This document shows, piece by piece, positions 41,697 to 51,367 of a DNA stretch of 54,406 bases. The DNA is taken from positions 1-54,406 of the forward strand of contig DALYJJ010000025.1 of the NCBI GenBank assembly GCA_031969915.1. Reading direction: 5' to 3'. The number at the start of each line of letters is the position of its first letter. The first letter of the stretch is position 1. The position numbers and the translations under genes were made by a program. A model generated the notes under the pieces. The model was given only the letters and a program-made list of their open reading frames with translations, ran no database searches and was not told the origin of the DNA. This stretch comes from DALYJJ01 sp031969915. GTDB taxonomy: Bacteria > Acidobacteriota > Terriglobia > Bryobacterales > Bryobacteraceae.

Positions 41697-43037
41697 ATGC
41701 TTACGCGCAGGCACTGCCTCGCCGCTCCGCTCGCCGCGCTGCAGACCGCGCGCCGCCGTCCGAACATCATCGTCCTTCTAGCGGACGACCAGCGTTGGGA
41801 TTCGCTCGGCTGCGCGGGCAACCCCATCGTTCGCACTCCGAATATCGACCGCCTTGCCGCCGGCGGCGTGCGCTTTACGAACCACTTCGTCACCACCGCC
41901 ATCTGCGTCACCAGCCGGGCCAGCATCTTCTCCGGCCAGTATGCGTCCCGCCACGGCATCTGGAAATTCAGCGATCAGTTCACTCCGGCCGCCTTCGCCC
42001 AAACCTACCCCGCGCTCCTGCGCACGGCCGGTTACCGCACCGCCTTCGTCGGCAAGTACGGCCTCGATGGGCCGCCGCTCCCCGCCGCGGAGTTCGACTA
42101 CTGGCGCGGCTTTGCCGGCCAGGGTAGCTACTTCCCGAAGGGTGAGCCCGGTCCCCACCTCACCACCGTGATGGGCGACCAGGCCGCCGAGTTCCTCACT
42201 GCCACTCCCGCCGAGCGGCCCTTCTTCCTCCAGGTCAGTTTCAAGGCGCCTCACGTTCAGGACGATGATCCCCGCCAGTTTCTCATCGATCCGGAGGACG
42301 CCGCTCTGTACCGCGACGCTGCCATCCCGGTTCCGAAGACCGCCGATCCACGCTACATCGCGATGCTCCCCACGGAGGTCCAGCGCTCCGAGGGACGCCG
42401 CCGATGGGCCGTGCGCTTCGCCACTCCGGGGCTCTATCGGGAGTCGGTCCGGAATTACTATCGCCTGATCACCGGCATCGACCGGCAAGTCGGCCGCCTC
42501 ACGTCCATCCTTCGCGAACGCGGGCTCCATCGCGACACCATCGTCGTCTACACGTCCGACAACGGCTTCTACCTGAGTGAACACGGCCTGGCCGGCAAGT
42601 GGTTCATGCACGAAGAGTCGATTCGGGTGCCGCTCATTGTCTCCGGAGGTCCGGCGCGCGCGGCCACCACTCGCGGGGAGATGACGCTGAACATCGATTT
42701 GGCCCCCACGCTCCTCCGTCTGGCCGGCCTGGAACCGCCCGCCGCCATGCAGGGCGCCGATCTCACTCCGCTACTCGAAGCCCGCCCGGTTCCGTGGCGG
42801 AAAGAATGGTTCTACGAACACCGCTTCGCGAACCCTTGGATCCCTAAGACCGAAGGCATTCGGACGGAACGCTGGAAGTACACCCGCTACCTCGATACGC
42901 AGCCCGAATTCGAAGAGCTCTTCGATTTGAAGTCCGATCCGCTGGAAGAGACAAACCTCGCCGCCGGCGGGTCTCATCGCGAGACCCTGGAAGGGTTCCG
43001 TTCGAAGTGGCGTGAAGCGCGGGCGGCGGCCCGATAG
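41697..43037 (+). CDS. secreted sulfatase
   Basis: This 446-residue protein begins with a basic and hydrophobic export signal (MLTRRHCLAAPLAAL). The sulfatase core is clear. It has metal-binding D30-D31 in NIIVLLADDQRWDSLG, the formylglycine site at C70 (ICVTSRAS, of the C-x-T-x-R form), and the downstream metal pair in VVYTSDNGFYLSEHG near 283. It hydrolyses a sulfate ester, probably on a polysaccharide, and needs a formylglycine-generating enzyme not found here. It follows the ADOP permease by 8 bases, so the two may be co-transcribed. Confidence 0.93.
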   Translation: MLTRRHCLAAPLAALQTARRRPNIIVLLADDQRWDSLGCAGNPIVRTPNIDRLAAGGVRFTNHFVTTAICVTSRASIFSGQYASRHGIWKFSDQFTPAAFAQTYPALLRTAGYRTAFVGKYGLDGPPLPAAEFDYWRGFAGQGSYFPKGEPGPHLTTVMGDQAAEFLTATPAERPFFLQVSFKAPHVQDDDPRQFLIDPEDAALYRDAAIPVPKTADPRYIAMLPTEVQRSEGRRRWAVRFATPGLYRESVRNYYRLITGIDRQVGRLTSILRERGLHRDTIVVYTSDNGFYLSEHGLAGKWFMHEESIRVPLIVSGGPARAATTRGEMTLNIDLAPTLLRLAGLEPPAAMQGADLTPLLEARPVPWRKEWFYEHRFANPWIPKTEGIRTERWKYTRYLDTQPEFEELFDLKSDPLEETNLAAGGSHRETLEGFRSKWREARAAAR

Positions 43038-43058
43038 CCGCCGCCTCGCTGCGCGCGC

Positions 43059-46000
43059 CTACTTCAATTCGATGCTCGTCACGCGTGGCGGCGCCCCGTC
43101 GTTCAACTGCACCGCCACCGTGTAGCAGCCGGGGCCCGTCGGCGCTCCCGTCGACGTGTCCCAGTTGAAGGTGTAGGTGTTTCCGGAAAGCCGGAACGTG
43201 CTGCCGCCGGTCGCGCCCGCCGTCGGTTGGTAAAGGACGAAGGCAGTTCCCGTCACCGCCAGGGAACACGGCGTCGCACCGGCCCGCGGGCCCGTGTAGT
43301 ACGTGAGGATGTTCGTAACGACACTCAGGTCGCGGACGAAACCGCCGGTGCCCGACGGCAGGTCCCACTTCAGCGGCACCGCTCGCCCGAGCGTGTCCGT
43401 TCCGGAGAACGTGCCCGCCGGTTGCAGCGGCGACTGGAAGCCGTTGAACTGATACGCCACCGAATACGAGCGCACCAGCGTCGCGGCGTTCCCCGCCACG
43501 TCGGTCGCCGTCACCGAGAACGACTGCTGCCCCGTCTTGCTCGCCGTAACGCTGGTGCCCGATGCCACCGGACCCAGACAGGAGAGCAACCCGGAGAGCG
43601 CGTCACCGCAGGTGTACGAAGCGACGAACTGGCTCCCCAACGGGTAACTCGCCCCCACCGCCGGCGTGTTGATCACCACCGTGGGAGGAGTCTTGTCGAG
43701 GTTGATCCCCGCTACCGTCGCGCTTGCACTATTGCCGGCGCGATCCGCGCAGACGCCCGATCGCGATTGATTCGCGCCGTCCCCCGTCACCACCTGTGCT
43801 CCGGTCACCGAAGCCACGCCGGAAAGCGTGTCCGTACACAGGAAGCTGACGGTGACATCGCTGTTGTTCCAGCCCGCCGCATTCGCCGCGGGTGAGCGAG
43901 CGCCAGTCAACGCCGGCGGGGTCAGGTCGATACTCGCCGTCACCGTTACGCTCGCGGTGCGGCCCGCCAGATCCGTGCAGGTCGCCGTGTGCGTCTGGCC
44001 CGCTCCCTCTGCCGCGAACGTGTGCGGCGGCGGGGCGGTCGCGCCCGAGCCGGAATCGCTGCACGTGAACGTGAAGGTCACCGGCGTGTTGTTCCATCCG
44101 GCCGCGTTCGCCGTGGGCGTCCGTGTGAACTGGAGGCCCGGCGCGTTCAAGTCGATCTTCACCGTCACCGCGGCGGTCGTCTCCAGACCGGCCTGATTCC
44201 GCCCTACGCAAGTTACCGTCTGTCCCGAGGTCTCCGTGGCCAGCGTCACCGGTGCGCACGAATCCGCGATCCCGGACTCGGCGTCCGTGACGTTCCAGGA
44301 GATCGAGACCGGACCCGTGTACCAGCCGTTCGCGCCCTGGGCGCCGGTCACCACCGGAGTCACCACGGGCGCCGTAGTGTCCACCTTCACGGGCAGGCTG
44401 ACGGTCGTCGCCAGTCCCGCGCCGTTCGTCGCCGTGCAGACCAGGATCTCCGTCGAAGTCACGGTCCGGGCCTGGCAGCCCGCCGAAAGCTGTGCGATCT
44501 GCGAATCCGGATCCACGGCGCTCCAGGTGACGTTCACGGCGGAGGTGTACCAGCCGTTGGTTCCCAGCGTGCCCGTCGCCGCGGGGGTTACCACCGGCGC
44601 CGTGGCGTCGACCACGATCGACAGCGTCACCTGGATGAACTGCGGAGCGCAGGGGATGGAGGCGCAGCTCGAATCGGACACTTTGAGGATGAAGCTGTAA
44701 GTGCCCCCCGCCGTCGGCGTTCCGGAAAGCAACCCGCCGGTTCCCAGAATCAGGCCGGGCGGCAACTGTCCGCTGAACAGTTCATAGGTCAGCGGCGCGA
44801 CGCCGCCCTGGACGCCGATCTGCACGTTGTAGGGCTGGTTCAGGGCAGCCGCGGGCAGCGTCGGCCCGCTGAGCGGCGGCGTCAACGCTTCCGCCACACG
44901 AATGCTCAAGAGTTGCGTCGCCTCGCGTAGCGGTAAGTTGGCCGGCTTTTCGCTGACCCTCACTTCGAACGTGTAGGTTCCGTTCATCGTCGGCACACCG
45001 GTGATCTCTCCGGTAACCGGGTTCAACTGCAGCCCGGGCGGCAGGGAGCCCTTGCCCGCAACCAGGTTGAAGGCCTGCGTGGCGATGACGCCAACCGTGT
45101 TCACCCGCGCCGTGTAAACCAGGGTGCGGAACGCATCCGGCAGCCGGAACGTGGTGATCGCGAGCGTGAGCGGCGGCCGTGCATCCGGCGTGTTCGGCGT
45201 TTGCGCCACAATGACGGGCGTCAGGATCCGGCCTGTGTTCAAGCCCCCGAAGGCGCGCAGCGTGACCTGAACTTCCTCGCCCGGCGCCACTGCGACCGTT
45301 GCGTTTGAAATGTCACCGCTGGCCGACGAGGAGTCCGTGATGGTCGCCAGGGGCGAGAACTGCGGCGTGGCGACGTTACTCAACAGGAGGTTCTGGACCT
45401 CCGTGGTCAGCCGGCAGGCGTTCGCGCCCACACCGGCGGTGGGCGTCCGCAGCCGCTTGTTCAGGAACAACTGCAGTTTCACACACCCCGGCGCGCACGT
45501 CCCCGTGCGGGTGCATCCTTCGGCGCAGACCTTCACATCCTCCCTCGCCAGCAGCTTGGTCAGATAAGACGCCGAGGTGTTGCCCAGGTTCCGTAGGGTC
45601 CAACTTGTGTCGCTGTAGCCGGACGAGACTTCCGCCCGCGTGATCTCCGCGCTGTACACTTCCGGCTGGTAGACTTCCGGCTGGAAGACTTCCGGGAACG
45701 CCAGCGCGTTCGCGATATCGGCGGTGTACACCTCGGGCTGAAAGACCTCGGGGAAGGTGATTTCCGGGTTGTAGACTTCCGGCTGGTACACCTCCGGCTG
45801 GAACACTTCGGGGAAGTAAACCTCCGCTGTGAAAACTTCCGGGAAGATCAGATCTGCACTCACTCGATCCGGATTCACTAACTGAGGGTTCGTGGTGTCC
45901 GCGTTCAGCGTTGTTCCGCCGTTAAGCCCGCCCGGCGTCACCACGCCGGCGTCACTTACTTCCACCACCGAGATCCTGACCGTCGCCGCCGGGATGCTCG

Positions 46001-48086
46001 ATTGCACGAAGACCGCGCGCGCCACCGAGGAACGGGGGGCGATCTTCACCACCAGCGATGGGACGGGAGCGATCGAGGCAAACGACGCGCTGCCGCCCGC
46101 CGGCTGCGTGGTCGTCAGCCGGAAGGTCTTGGCCTCCCTGGTCTGATTCTGCACTTGAACCGAGTAGGCGCGCTGGATGGAGCCCAGCGGCTTATCGTTG
46201 CCCACCGCGCTTACCGACAGCCCCTGCGTGATCCGCACCGCGTAGATGTCCTGGTTCCGCATGCCCTCCTGGCCCACACGGCACGCGGGCCGCTGCGCCG
46301 CCGGATCGAACAGGCTGAGTCCACCGGTGGAGGCCACGGGGGTGTAGTCGGCCCAACCGGCGGGCGGCTTGGGAGGCCGCACATTGCGGTTGTCCGCCCA
46401 GGTGGCAAGGAAAATCGCGTTCTCTGGGTCGCTCGTGTTGTAAGTCCAGGTACCGTTCGGTCCGGGCAGATACACCGGTCCGGTCACTTCCACATAATCG
46501 CCGATGAAAGAAGCTGTGCCCCTGGAAAACATCGGGAGGTTAGGCGGGTTGAAATCCAGTTGTTCGAACCTGGCGCTCGTGGTCCGCGCCGGTGTCCCGA
46601 ACCGGTATTGCGAGAGTTTGACGGAGGGCTGGAAGCCCGCTACGAAGCCCGGTGTGGCCTGCACGCCCCGCAGGTCGATGGTCCGAAGCCGGGTCAAGGT
46701 CCGATCGTCGCTCACAAACTGACTCGAGAACGCGCGCGCCGGATCTCCCACCGGCACGCGGATCTCCTCGAAGGCGCCGTTGCCCAGCGGCCGCAGTTCC
46801 CCTTTCGTTTGGTCGTCCCGCGAATCGTAGAACACCAGCATCAGCCGCCCTCCTGCAAAGGTGAGCGAGGGCATGAACTGGAATCCGCCACCGGCATTGT
46901 TGTCCGCCACTACCTGCCGGTTCGCGGGAAAACTGAGGCCGTCGTCCGAGGTCGCCACGACGACCCGCGCGTTGTGCCGGTAGGGCGCCGGCGCCAATCC
47001 GCGCTGCGACCACGCCAGGTGCACCCGCCCATCACCGTCCACCGCGAGCGTCGGGAACGCCTTGCTCCGGAACGCCAGAGCCGAGCCCGTGATACGGGGC
47101 TGGTCGAAGAACACGTCCGGTGGAAACGAAACGGCAACCCGCGCTGGTCCTACGAACGTCCGGCCCTCATCGGAGGATTTGGTCACCATGATCGCGTCGG
47201 TTTCCTGGCTGCCCGCCGAACGCCGCCATGCTACATGGACCTCGCCCGTCTTCGGGTTCACCGCCAGCGCGGTGCCCTGGTTGAGCGAGTTACTTTCGCT
47301 CAACTTAGTCGGGTTGCTATAAGTCGCGCCGCAGTCAAGCGAACGGGTGAACATGATCTGGGAGGATGCGTTGTTCCCGGAGCCCGTGAATTTCGAGTAG
47401 ACGACATACACGTTGTAAGCCGGAATCGTCTGCGCCGGTACTCCATTCGTCCCTCCGATCGTGCACGTCCGGGGCGACGTCCCCAGCGCCGTCGCGATCC
47501 AAGGCTTGTCCAGAAACTGCCCCGAGGTCCCGGAATCGATCACCGTCGCGCCGAGATAGGCAAAGGGGTTTCCGTTCTCTTTGTTGTTCAGGTCGACGAA
47601 CGACGCCACGAACACGTTGCCGAGCGCATTCTTTCCCCGGTCGAAACTGATTCCGCTTAAGTGAAACATCCCTGCCGGGCCCGGACGGATGGTCCCGTCC
47701 GCCGCCGCCTGCCGCCCTCGCAGGGGCGAGGCGGGCCCCGTCTGGCAGGCCGGGATCTGCTGGGGACAGCCGGGCAGCACCGTGCTCGCCCACGTGTTCC
47801 CGCCGTCCGTGGAGCGGAAGATCCCCAGCCACACGTCGCCCAGTTCATCCGATCCCAATAGCCCGGGGATGTCCACCAGCCGGTAGTCATTCGCCACCGC
47901 CAGGACGTTCCGCGGGTTGCGCGAGGAAAAGGCGAGCGACGGCTCGTTCTGCCGTTGCAGGAAGGGGTCCCCTTCGCCTACTCCGGTCCCCGTCACCATG
48001 TTGACGTTCGGCCCGACGCTCTGCGCCAGCAACCCAACGCCCGAAGCAAGGCTCAGCCCGAAGGCCCTCAGCAATCCTGACCGCAT
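43059..48086 (-). CDS. giant secreted Asp-box / Ig-like repeat protein
   Basis: This is a 1675-residue exported protein (signal peptide about 1-22). Residues about 30-560 are a sialidase-like or BNR beta-propeller with several Asp-boxes (FRSTDGGNTWAS, KSSDEGRTFVG, ATSDDGLSF). A degenerate PEVF/PEVY repeat lies at about 740-815. A Cys-rich part and two Ig-fold He_PIG-like modules (LPPGLQLNPVTGEITGVP, LPPGLILGTGGLLSGTP) span about 985-1140. Five Ig-like or PKD-like modules (each with a GWYT, GWNN or equivalent motif and Cys pairs) follow to about 1545, then a C-terminal beta domain. The start ATG at 48086 has a GGAGG site 8 bases upstream. Catalytic sialidase residues are not evident, so a binding or surface role is as likely. 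Confidence 0.85.
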   Translation of the reverse strand: MRSGLLRAFGLSLASGVGLLAQSVGPNVNMVTGTGVGEGDPFLQRQNEPSLAFSSRNPRNVLAVANDYRLVDIPGLLGSDELGDVWLGIFRSTDGGNTWASTVLPGCPQQIPACQTGPASPLRGRQAAADGTIRPGPAGMFHLSGISFDRGKNALGNVFVASFVDLNNKENGNPFAYLGATVIDSGTSGQFLDKPWIATALGTSPRTCTIGGTNGVPAQTIPAYNVYVVYSKFTGSGNNASSQIMFTRSLDCGATYSNPTKLSESNSLNQGTALAVNPKTGEVHVAWRRSAGSQETDAIMVTKSSDEGRTFVGPARVAVSFPPDVFFDQPRITGSALAFRSKAFPTLAVDGDGRVHLAWSQRGLAPAPYRHNARVVVATSDDGLSFPANRQVVADNNAGGGFQFMPSLTFAGGRLMLVFYDSRDDQTKGELRPLGNGAFEEIRVPVGDPARAFSSQFVSDDRTLTRLRTIDLRGVQATPGFVAGFQPSVKLSQYRFGTPARTTSARFEQLDFNPPNLPMFSRGTASFIGDYVEVTGPVYLPGPNGTWTYNTSDPENAIFLATWADNRNVRPPKPPAGWADYTPVASTGGLSLFDPAAQRPACRVGQEGMRNQDIYAVRITQGLSVSAVGNDKPLGSIQRAYSVQVQNQTREAKTFRLTTTQPAGGSASFASIAPVPSLVVKIAPRSSVARAVFVQSSIPAATVRISVVEVSDAGVVTPGGLNGGTTLNADTTNPQLVNPDRVSADLIFPEVFTAEVYFPEVFQPEVYQPEVYNPEITFPEVFQPEVYTADIANALAFPEVFQPEVYQPEVYSAEITRAEVSSGYSDTSWTLRNLGNTSASYLTKLLAREDVKVCAEGCTRTGTCAPGCVKLQLFLNKRLRTPTAGVGANACRLTTEVQNLLLSNVATPQFSPLATITDSSSASGDISNATVAVAPGEEVQVTLRAFGGLNTGRILTPVIVAQTPNTPDARPPLTLAITTFRLPDAFRTLVYTARVNTVGVIATQAFNLVAGKGSLPPGLQLNPVTGEITGVPTMNGTYTFEVRVSEKPANLPLREATQLLSIRVAEALTPPLSGPTLPAAALNQPYNVQIGVQGGVAPLTYELFSGQLPPGLILGTGGLLSGTPTAGGTYSFILKVSDSSCASIPCAPQFIQVTLSIVVDATAPVVTPAATGTLGTNGWYTSAVNVTWSAVDPDSQIAQLSAGCQARTVTSTEILVCTATNGAGLATTVSLPVKVDTTAPVVTPVVTGAQGANGWYTGPVSISWNVTDAESGIADSCAPVTLATETSGQTVTCVGRNQAGLETTAAVTVKIDLNAPGLQFTRTPTANAAGWNNTPVTFTFTCSDSGSGATAPPPHTFAAEGAGQTHTATCTDLAGRTASVTVTASIDLTPPALTGARSPAANAAGWNNSDVTVSFLCTDTLSGVASVTGAQVVTGDGANQSRSGVCADRAGNSASATVAGINLDKTPPTVVINTPAVGASYPLGSQFVASYTCGDALSGLLSCLGPVASGTSVTASKTGQQSFSVTATDVAGNAATLVRSYSVAYQFNGFQSPLQPAGTFSGTDTLGRAVPLKWDLPSGTGGFVRDLSVVTNILTYYTGPRAGATPCSLAVTGTAFVLYQPTAGATGGSTFRLSGNTYTFNWDTSTGAPTGPGCYTVAVQLNDGAPPRVTSIELK
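45645..45860. repeat. degenerate tandem repeat encoding PEVF/PEVY units
   Basis: Within the giant protein gene, about fourteen copies of a roughly 15-base unit (minus-strand codons for Pro-Glu-Val-Tyr or Phe plus one variable residue) occur in tandem, with some breaks. Copies such as TTCCGGCTGGTAGAC are near-identical. Repeat number is likely variable between strains. Confidence 0.75.
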
Positions 48087-48150
48087 TGTTCGATCCTCCA
48101 TCAGCGCCTGGCCCGGACCGCGGACAGGTTGTGCGAAAAGTATTTTGCCG

Positions 48151-48179
48151 AGTATACATTTGTTTCCGATTCCAATAAA
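48151..48179 (-). promoter_or_regulatory. possible promoter of the giant protein gene
   Basis: On the minus strand TTTATT (48174-48179), a 17-base spacer, and TATACT (48151-48156, 5 of 6 consensus) stand about 65 bases before the ATG at 48086. The -35 match is weak. The local stretch is noticeably AT-rich for this genome. Confidence 0.3.
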
Positions 48180-48302
48180 GTCCAGGACTAGTAGTACTTG
48201 CTCGCCTTGGTGCTCGCCCCCGGATCGCGTTGAGCAGGGTACCCGCGCCCGGTTTCGCGCCCCCAGCGAGCCCTTCGGATCAGGTATGCTCAGAGAAACT
48301 TC

Positions 48303-51275
48303 GTGATCTGTCCCCAGTGTCAAACCGTCAACACCGACGACGCTCGGCAATGCCGGTCGTGTAGCTCTCTGTTCGGCGACGAGGGCGAGACGGTCATGCT
48401 CGAGACCATCTCCGACGCCGCTCCGGCCGCGAGCGACGACGACGACGACCGCGGCGACACCCTGCAACCAGGCGCCGTCCTGGGCGACCGCTATGAGATT
48501 GTGAAGCTTCTCGGGCAGGGGGGGATGGGCGCGGTCTATCAGGCCCGCGACCGCGAACTCGACCGGTTGGTCGCCCTCAAGACCATGCGCCCTGAGCTGG
48601 CCTCGAAGTCCAACATCGTCGCCCGCTTCAAGCAGGAAGTCGTCCTGACCCGTCAGGTGACCCACCCGAACGTCATCCGCATCTTCGACTTCGGCAGCGC
48701 GGGCCGCCTCCGCTTCCTCACCATGGAGTACCTGGAGGGCCAGGATCTCGAGCAACTCCTCAAGTCCAAACGGCTCGACCCGCTCGAATCCGCCCGCCTG
48801 CTGCGTCAGGTCTGCCGCGGACTCGAGGCCGCCCACGCCGAAGGCGTCGTGCATCGCGATCTCAAACCTCAGAACATCCGCATCGACCCTCGCGGCCGCG
48901 TCGCCGTCATGGATTTCGGTCTGGCCTTCCAGATGGAAACCACGGGCATGACCCGCACCGGAATGATCATGGGCACTCCCGACTACATGTCGCCCGAGCA
49001 GGCCATGGGACAACGCGGGGATCAGCGCTCCGACATCTACGCCGTCGGCGTGATTTTCTTTCAGATGCTCACGGGGAAGGTCCCCTTCGAGTCCGACACC
49101 ATCGTCGGCGCCCTGGTCGCGCGCACCCGGGAACCGGCCCGCGCGCCGTTGGAAGTCGATTCGTCCGTTCCTGAACCACTCAACGCGATCGTCGTCCGCT
49201 GTTTGCAGACCGACCCCTCCGCACGGTACGCCTCGGTCTCTGAGATCGTTGGGGATCTCGACGCCTACATCGCCGATCCCCCGGCGCGCGTCTCCGCCAC
49301 CAGCCTGCCTGGCATAACGCAATCGCGCCCGGCGGTGCCTCCACCGCCCCCTCCTCCCCCCGCGGCGGCGGCCAAGGCCGCGCCTTCGCGCCGCAAACTC
49401 TTCCTCGCCGCCGGAGCCGCCGCGGTGCTGGCCCTTGGAGGGCTCGCCGCCTGGCGGCTGCTCCCGGAGAAGAAATCCGGTCCCCTCAAACCGGTGAGTA
49501 TCCTGGTTACCGATTTCGTCAACCGCGCGGGCGATCCGGGACTCGACGGCGCCTTAGAACCAAGTCTCTCGCTGGCGTTGGAAGGCGCCAGCTATGTGAA
49601 CGTCTATAACCGCGGCACGGCCAAGCGCATGGCGGCCCAGTTACAACCGGGTGCGGAGGCCCTCGATGAGCGCCTCGGCCGCCTCATCGCCATGCGCGAA
49701 GGTGTCCAGGTGGTGGTGATCGGTTCGGTGTCCAAGGAGGGCTCCGCGTACCGCCTGGTGGTTCAGGCCGTTGACGGCGCGACGGGCGCCAGCGTCGCGA
49801 ATGTCGAGGAACGGGCCGATTCCCGCGATCAGGTCCTCGCCACCGCGTCTCACCTCGCCGTGCCGCTACGGCGCGCGCTGGGCGAATCGGTTCCCGATTC
49901 GGATCGTTCCGACACCTATACCGCGTCGAACCTGGAGGCGGCCCAGGCGTATGCCCGGGCCCAGGATCTTCGGGTGGCCGGTAAGTCCGAGGATGCCATC
50001 GCGCAATACAAGAAAGCGATCCAACTCGATCCGAACTTCGGTAGTGCGTATTACGCCCTGGCCTCGACTTACTCCAACCTGGGCCGCAAGGAAGAGGCGA
50101 AGCCGTACTGGGAGGGCGCGCTCGCCCGATTGGACCGCATGACCGAGCGCGAACGCCGGCGAGCCCGGGGCGCTTACTATTTGATTAACCTCAATCACGA
50201 GCGGGCGATCGAAGAGCTGAGTCAGTTAGTCAAGGAATTCCCCGCCGATACCGGTGGCCTCAGTAACCTCGCCTTCGTTCACTATTTGCGGCGCGATATG
50301 GCCAAGGCCATCTCGGAAGCCCAGCGATCGGTGAATATCTATCCGAAGGTTCTGATGTACCGCAGCAACCTGGCGATGTACACCATGTACAACAGCGACT
50401 TCGCCGCCGCGGAGAAGGAAGCGCGGCAGGTGCTCGCCGCCAGCCCCAACTACCTCAAGTCCATGGGTACGCTCGCCCAGACCCAGTTGGCGATGGGCCA
50501 GGCGGACCAGGCGATCGAAACCTACCGCAAGATGGCGGCTCTCCCCATCGGCGAATCGCTGGGAACAATGGGGCTGACCGACGTCGCCCTGTATCAGGGC
50601 CGGATCGCCGCCGCCGCCGGCATTCTGAAGGAAGGAATCGCCAAGGACACCGCCGCTAACCGCCTTGCCTCGGCGGCAAAGAAAGAGGCCGCCCTCGCCG
50701 AGACCCTGCTCCTGCTCGGCCGCCGCGATGAGGCCGCCGCCGCCGCCGCCCGCGCCGTCGCTTCGTCCAGCGATTTCATGCCCGCGTACACGGCCGCCCG
50801 GGTGTTCCTCGAACTGAGTCAGGACGCGAAGGTGCGGCCGATCGTCGAGAGACTATCCCAGCGCCTCGAATCCGACCCGCAACTTTACGCCAAACTGATC
50901 GAGGGCGAGATCGCCCTGAAGCAGCGCCGGGTCCGTGACGCCCTGGTGTTGTTCCGGGACGCGCAGAAAATCACCGACACGTGGCTTGGCCGCTTCTGCC
51001 TGGGCCGCGCCTACCTGGCATCGGAGACATATCCCGAAGCGACATCGGAATTCGATGCCTGTGTGCGGCGCCGGGGTGAGGCCGTGGAACTGTTTCTCGA
51101 CGACTCCCAGACGTATCGCTACTATCCGCAGTTGCTCTATTACCAGGCGCTCACTCAGGAAGCCCTCAAGAGCCCGGGCGCGAAAGAAGCGTTCGGTAAG
51201 TTCCTGCAGCTTAAGGCTGCGGATGCGGCCGAACCGATGGTCGCCGATGCCCGGCAGCGCCTGAAGAGTAACTGA
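48303..51275 (+). CDS. zinc-ribbon Ser/Thr protein kinase with TPR domain
   Basis: This 990-residue protein starts with a zinc ribbon (CPQC at 3-6, CRSC at 17-20) and an acidic linker. The eukaryotic-type kinase domain (about 62-325) has GQGGMGAVYQA, VALK, HRDLKPQN with catalytic D186, and DFGLAFQ. A Pro/Ala linker and one membrane helix (about 362-385) follow. An extracytoplasmic TolB-like N-terminal segment (about 390-530) and about ten TPR-like helical hairpins (540-985) make up the rest. This kinase-membrane-TolB-TPR layout is common in Acidobacteria. Start is GTG at 48303, divergent from the giant protein. Confidence 0.93.
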   Translation: MICPQCQTVNTDDARQCRSCSSLFGDEGETVMLETISDAAPAASDDDDDRGDTLQPGAVLGDRYEIVKLLGQGGMGAVYQARDRELDRLVALKTMRPELASKSNIVARFKQEVVLTRQVTHPNVIRIFDFGSAGRLRFLTMEYLEGQDLEQLLKSKRLDPLESARLLRQVCRGLEAAHAEGVVHRDLKPQNIRIDPRGRVAVMDFGLAFQMETTGMTRTGMIMGTPDYMSPEQAMGQRGDQRSDIYAVGVIFFQMLTGKVPFESDTIVGALVARTREPARAPLEVDSSVPEPLNAIVVRCLQTDPSARYASVSEIVGDLDAYIADPPARVSATSLPGITQSRPAVPPPPPPPPAAAAKAAPSRRKLFLAAGAAAVLALGGLAAWRLLPEKKSGPLKPVSILVTDFVNRAGDPGLDGALEPSLSLALEGASYVNVYNRGTAKRMAAQLQPGAEALDERLGRLIAMREGVQVVVIGSVSKEGSAYRLVVQAVDGATGASVANVEERADSRDQVLATASHLAVPLRRALGESVPDSDRSDTYTASNLEAAQAYARAQDLRVAGKSEDAIAQYKKAIQLDPNFGSAYYALASTYSNLGRKEEAKPYWEGALARLDRMTERERRRARGAYYLINLNHERAIEELSQLVKEFPADTGGLSNLAFVHYLRRDMAKAISEAQRSVNIYPKVLMYRSNLAMYTMYNSDFAAAEKEARQVLAASPNYLKSMGTLAQTQLAMGQADQAIETYRKMAALPIGESLGTMGLTDVALYQGRIAAAAGILKEGIAKDTAANRLASAAKKEAALAETLLLLGRRDEAAAAAARAVASSSDFMPAYTAARVFLELSQDAKVRPIVERLSQRLESDPQLYAKLIEGEIALKQRRVRDALVLFRDAQKITDTWLGRFCLGRAYLASETYPEATSEFDACVRRRGEAVELFLDDSQTYRYYPQLLYYQALTQEALKSPGAKEAFGKFLQLKAADAAEPMVADARQRLKSN

Positions 51276-51367
51276 CCGCTCCCCGGACGGCGCGCGCCAA
51301 TCGGAGTGAACCACCACCCAGCCAACTGCGTAGCATTGAGTATGCGCAGCCAAAGGCCGGAAGTTCG

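Noticed and set aside
43440..44620. Possible CRISPR or satellite-like repetition
   Set aside because: The periodicity comes from five protein modules of about 75-80 residues with poorly matching DNA, not from identical spaced repeats. No CRISPR array was seen anywhere in the window.
46002..47660. Plus-strand frame of 552 codons inside the giant protein gene
   Set aside because: Antisense to the Asp-box propeller region, whose motifs are convincing; no domain seen.
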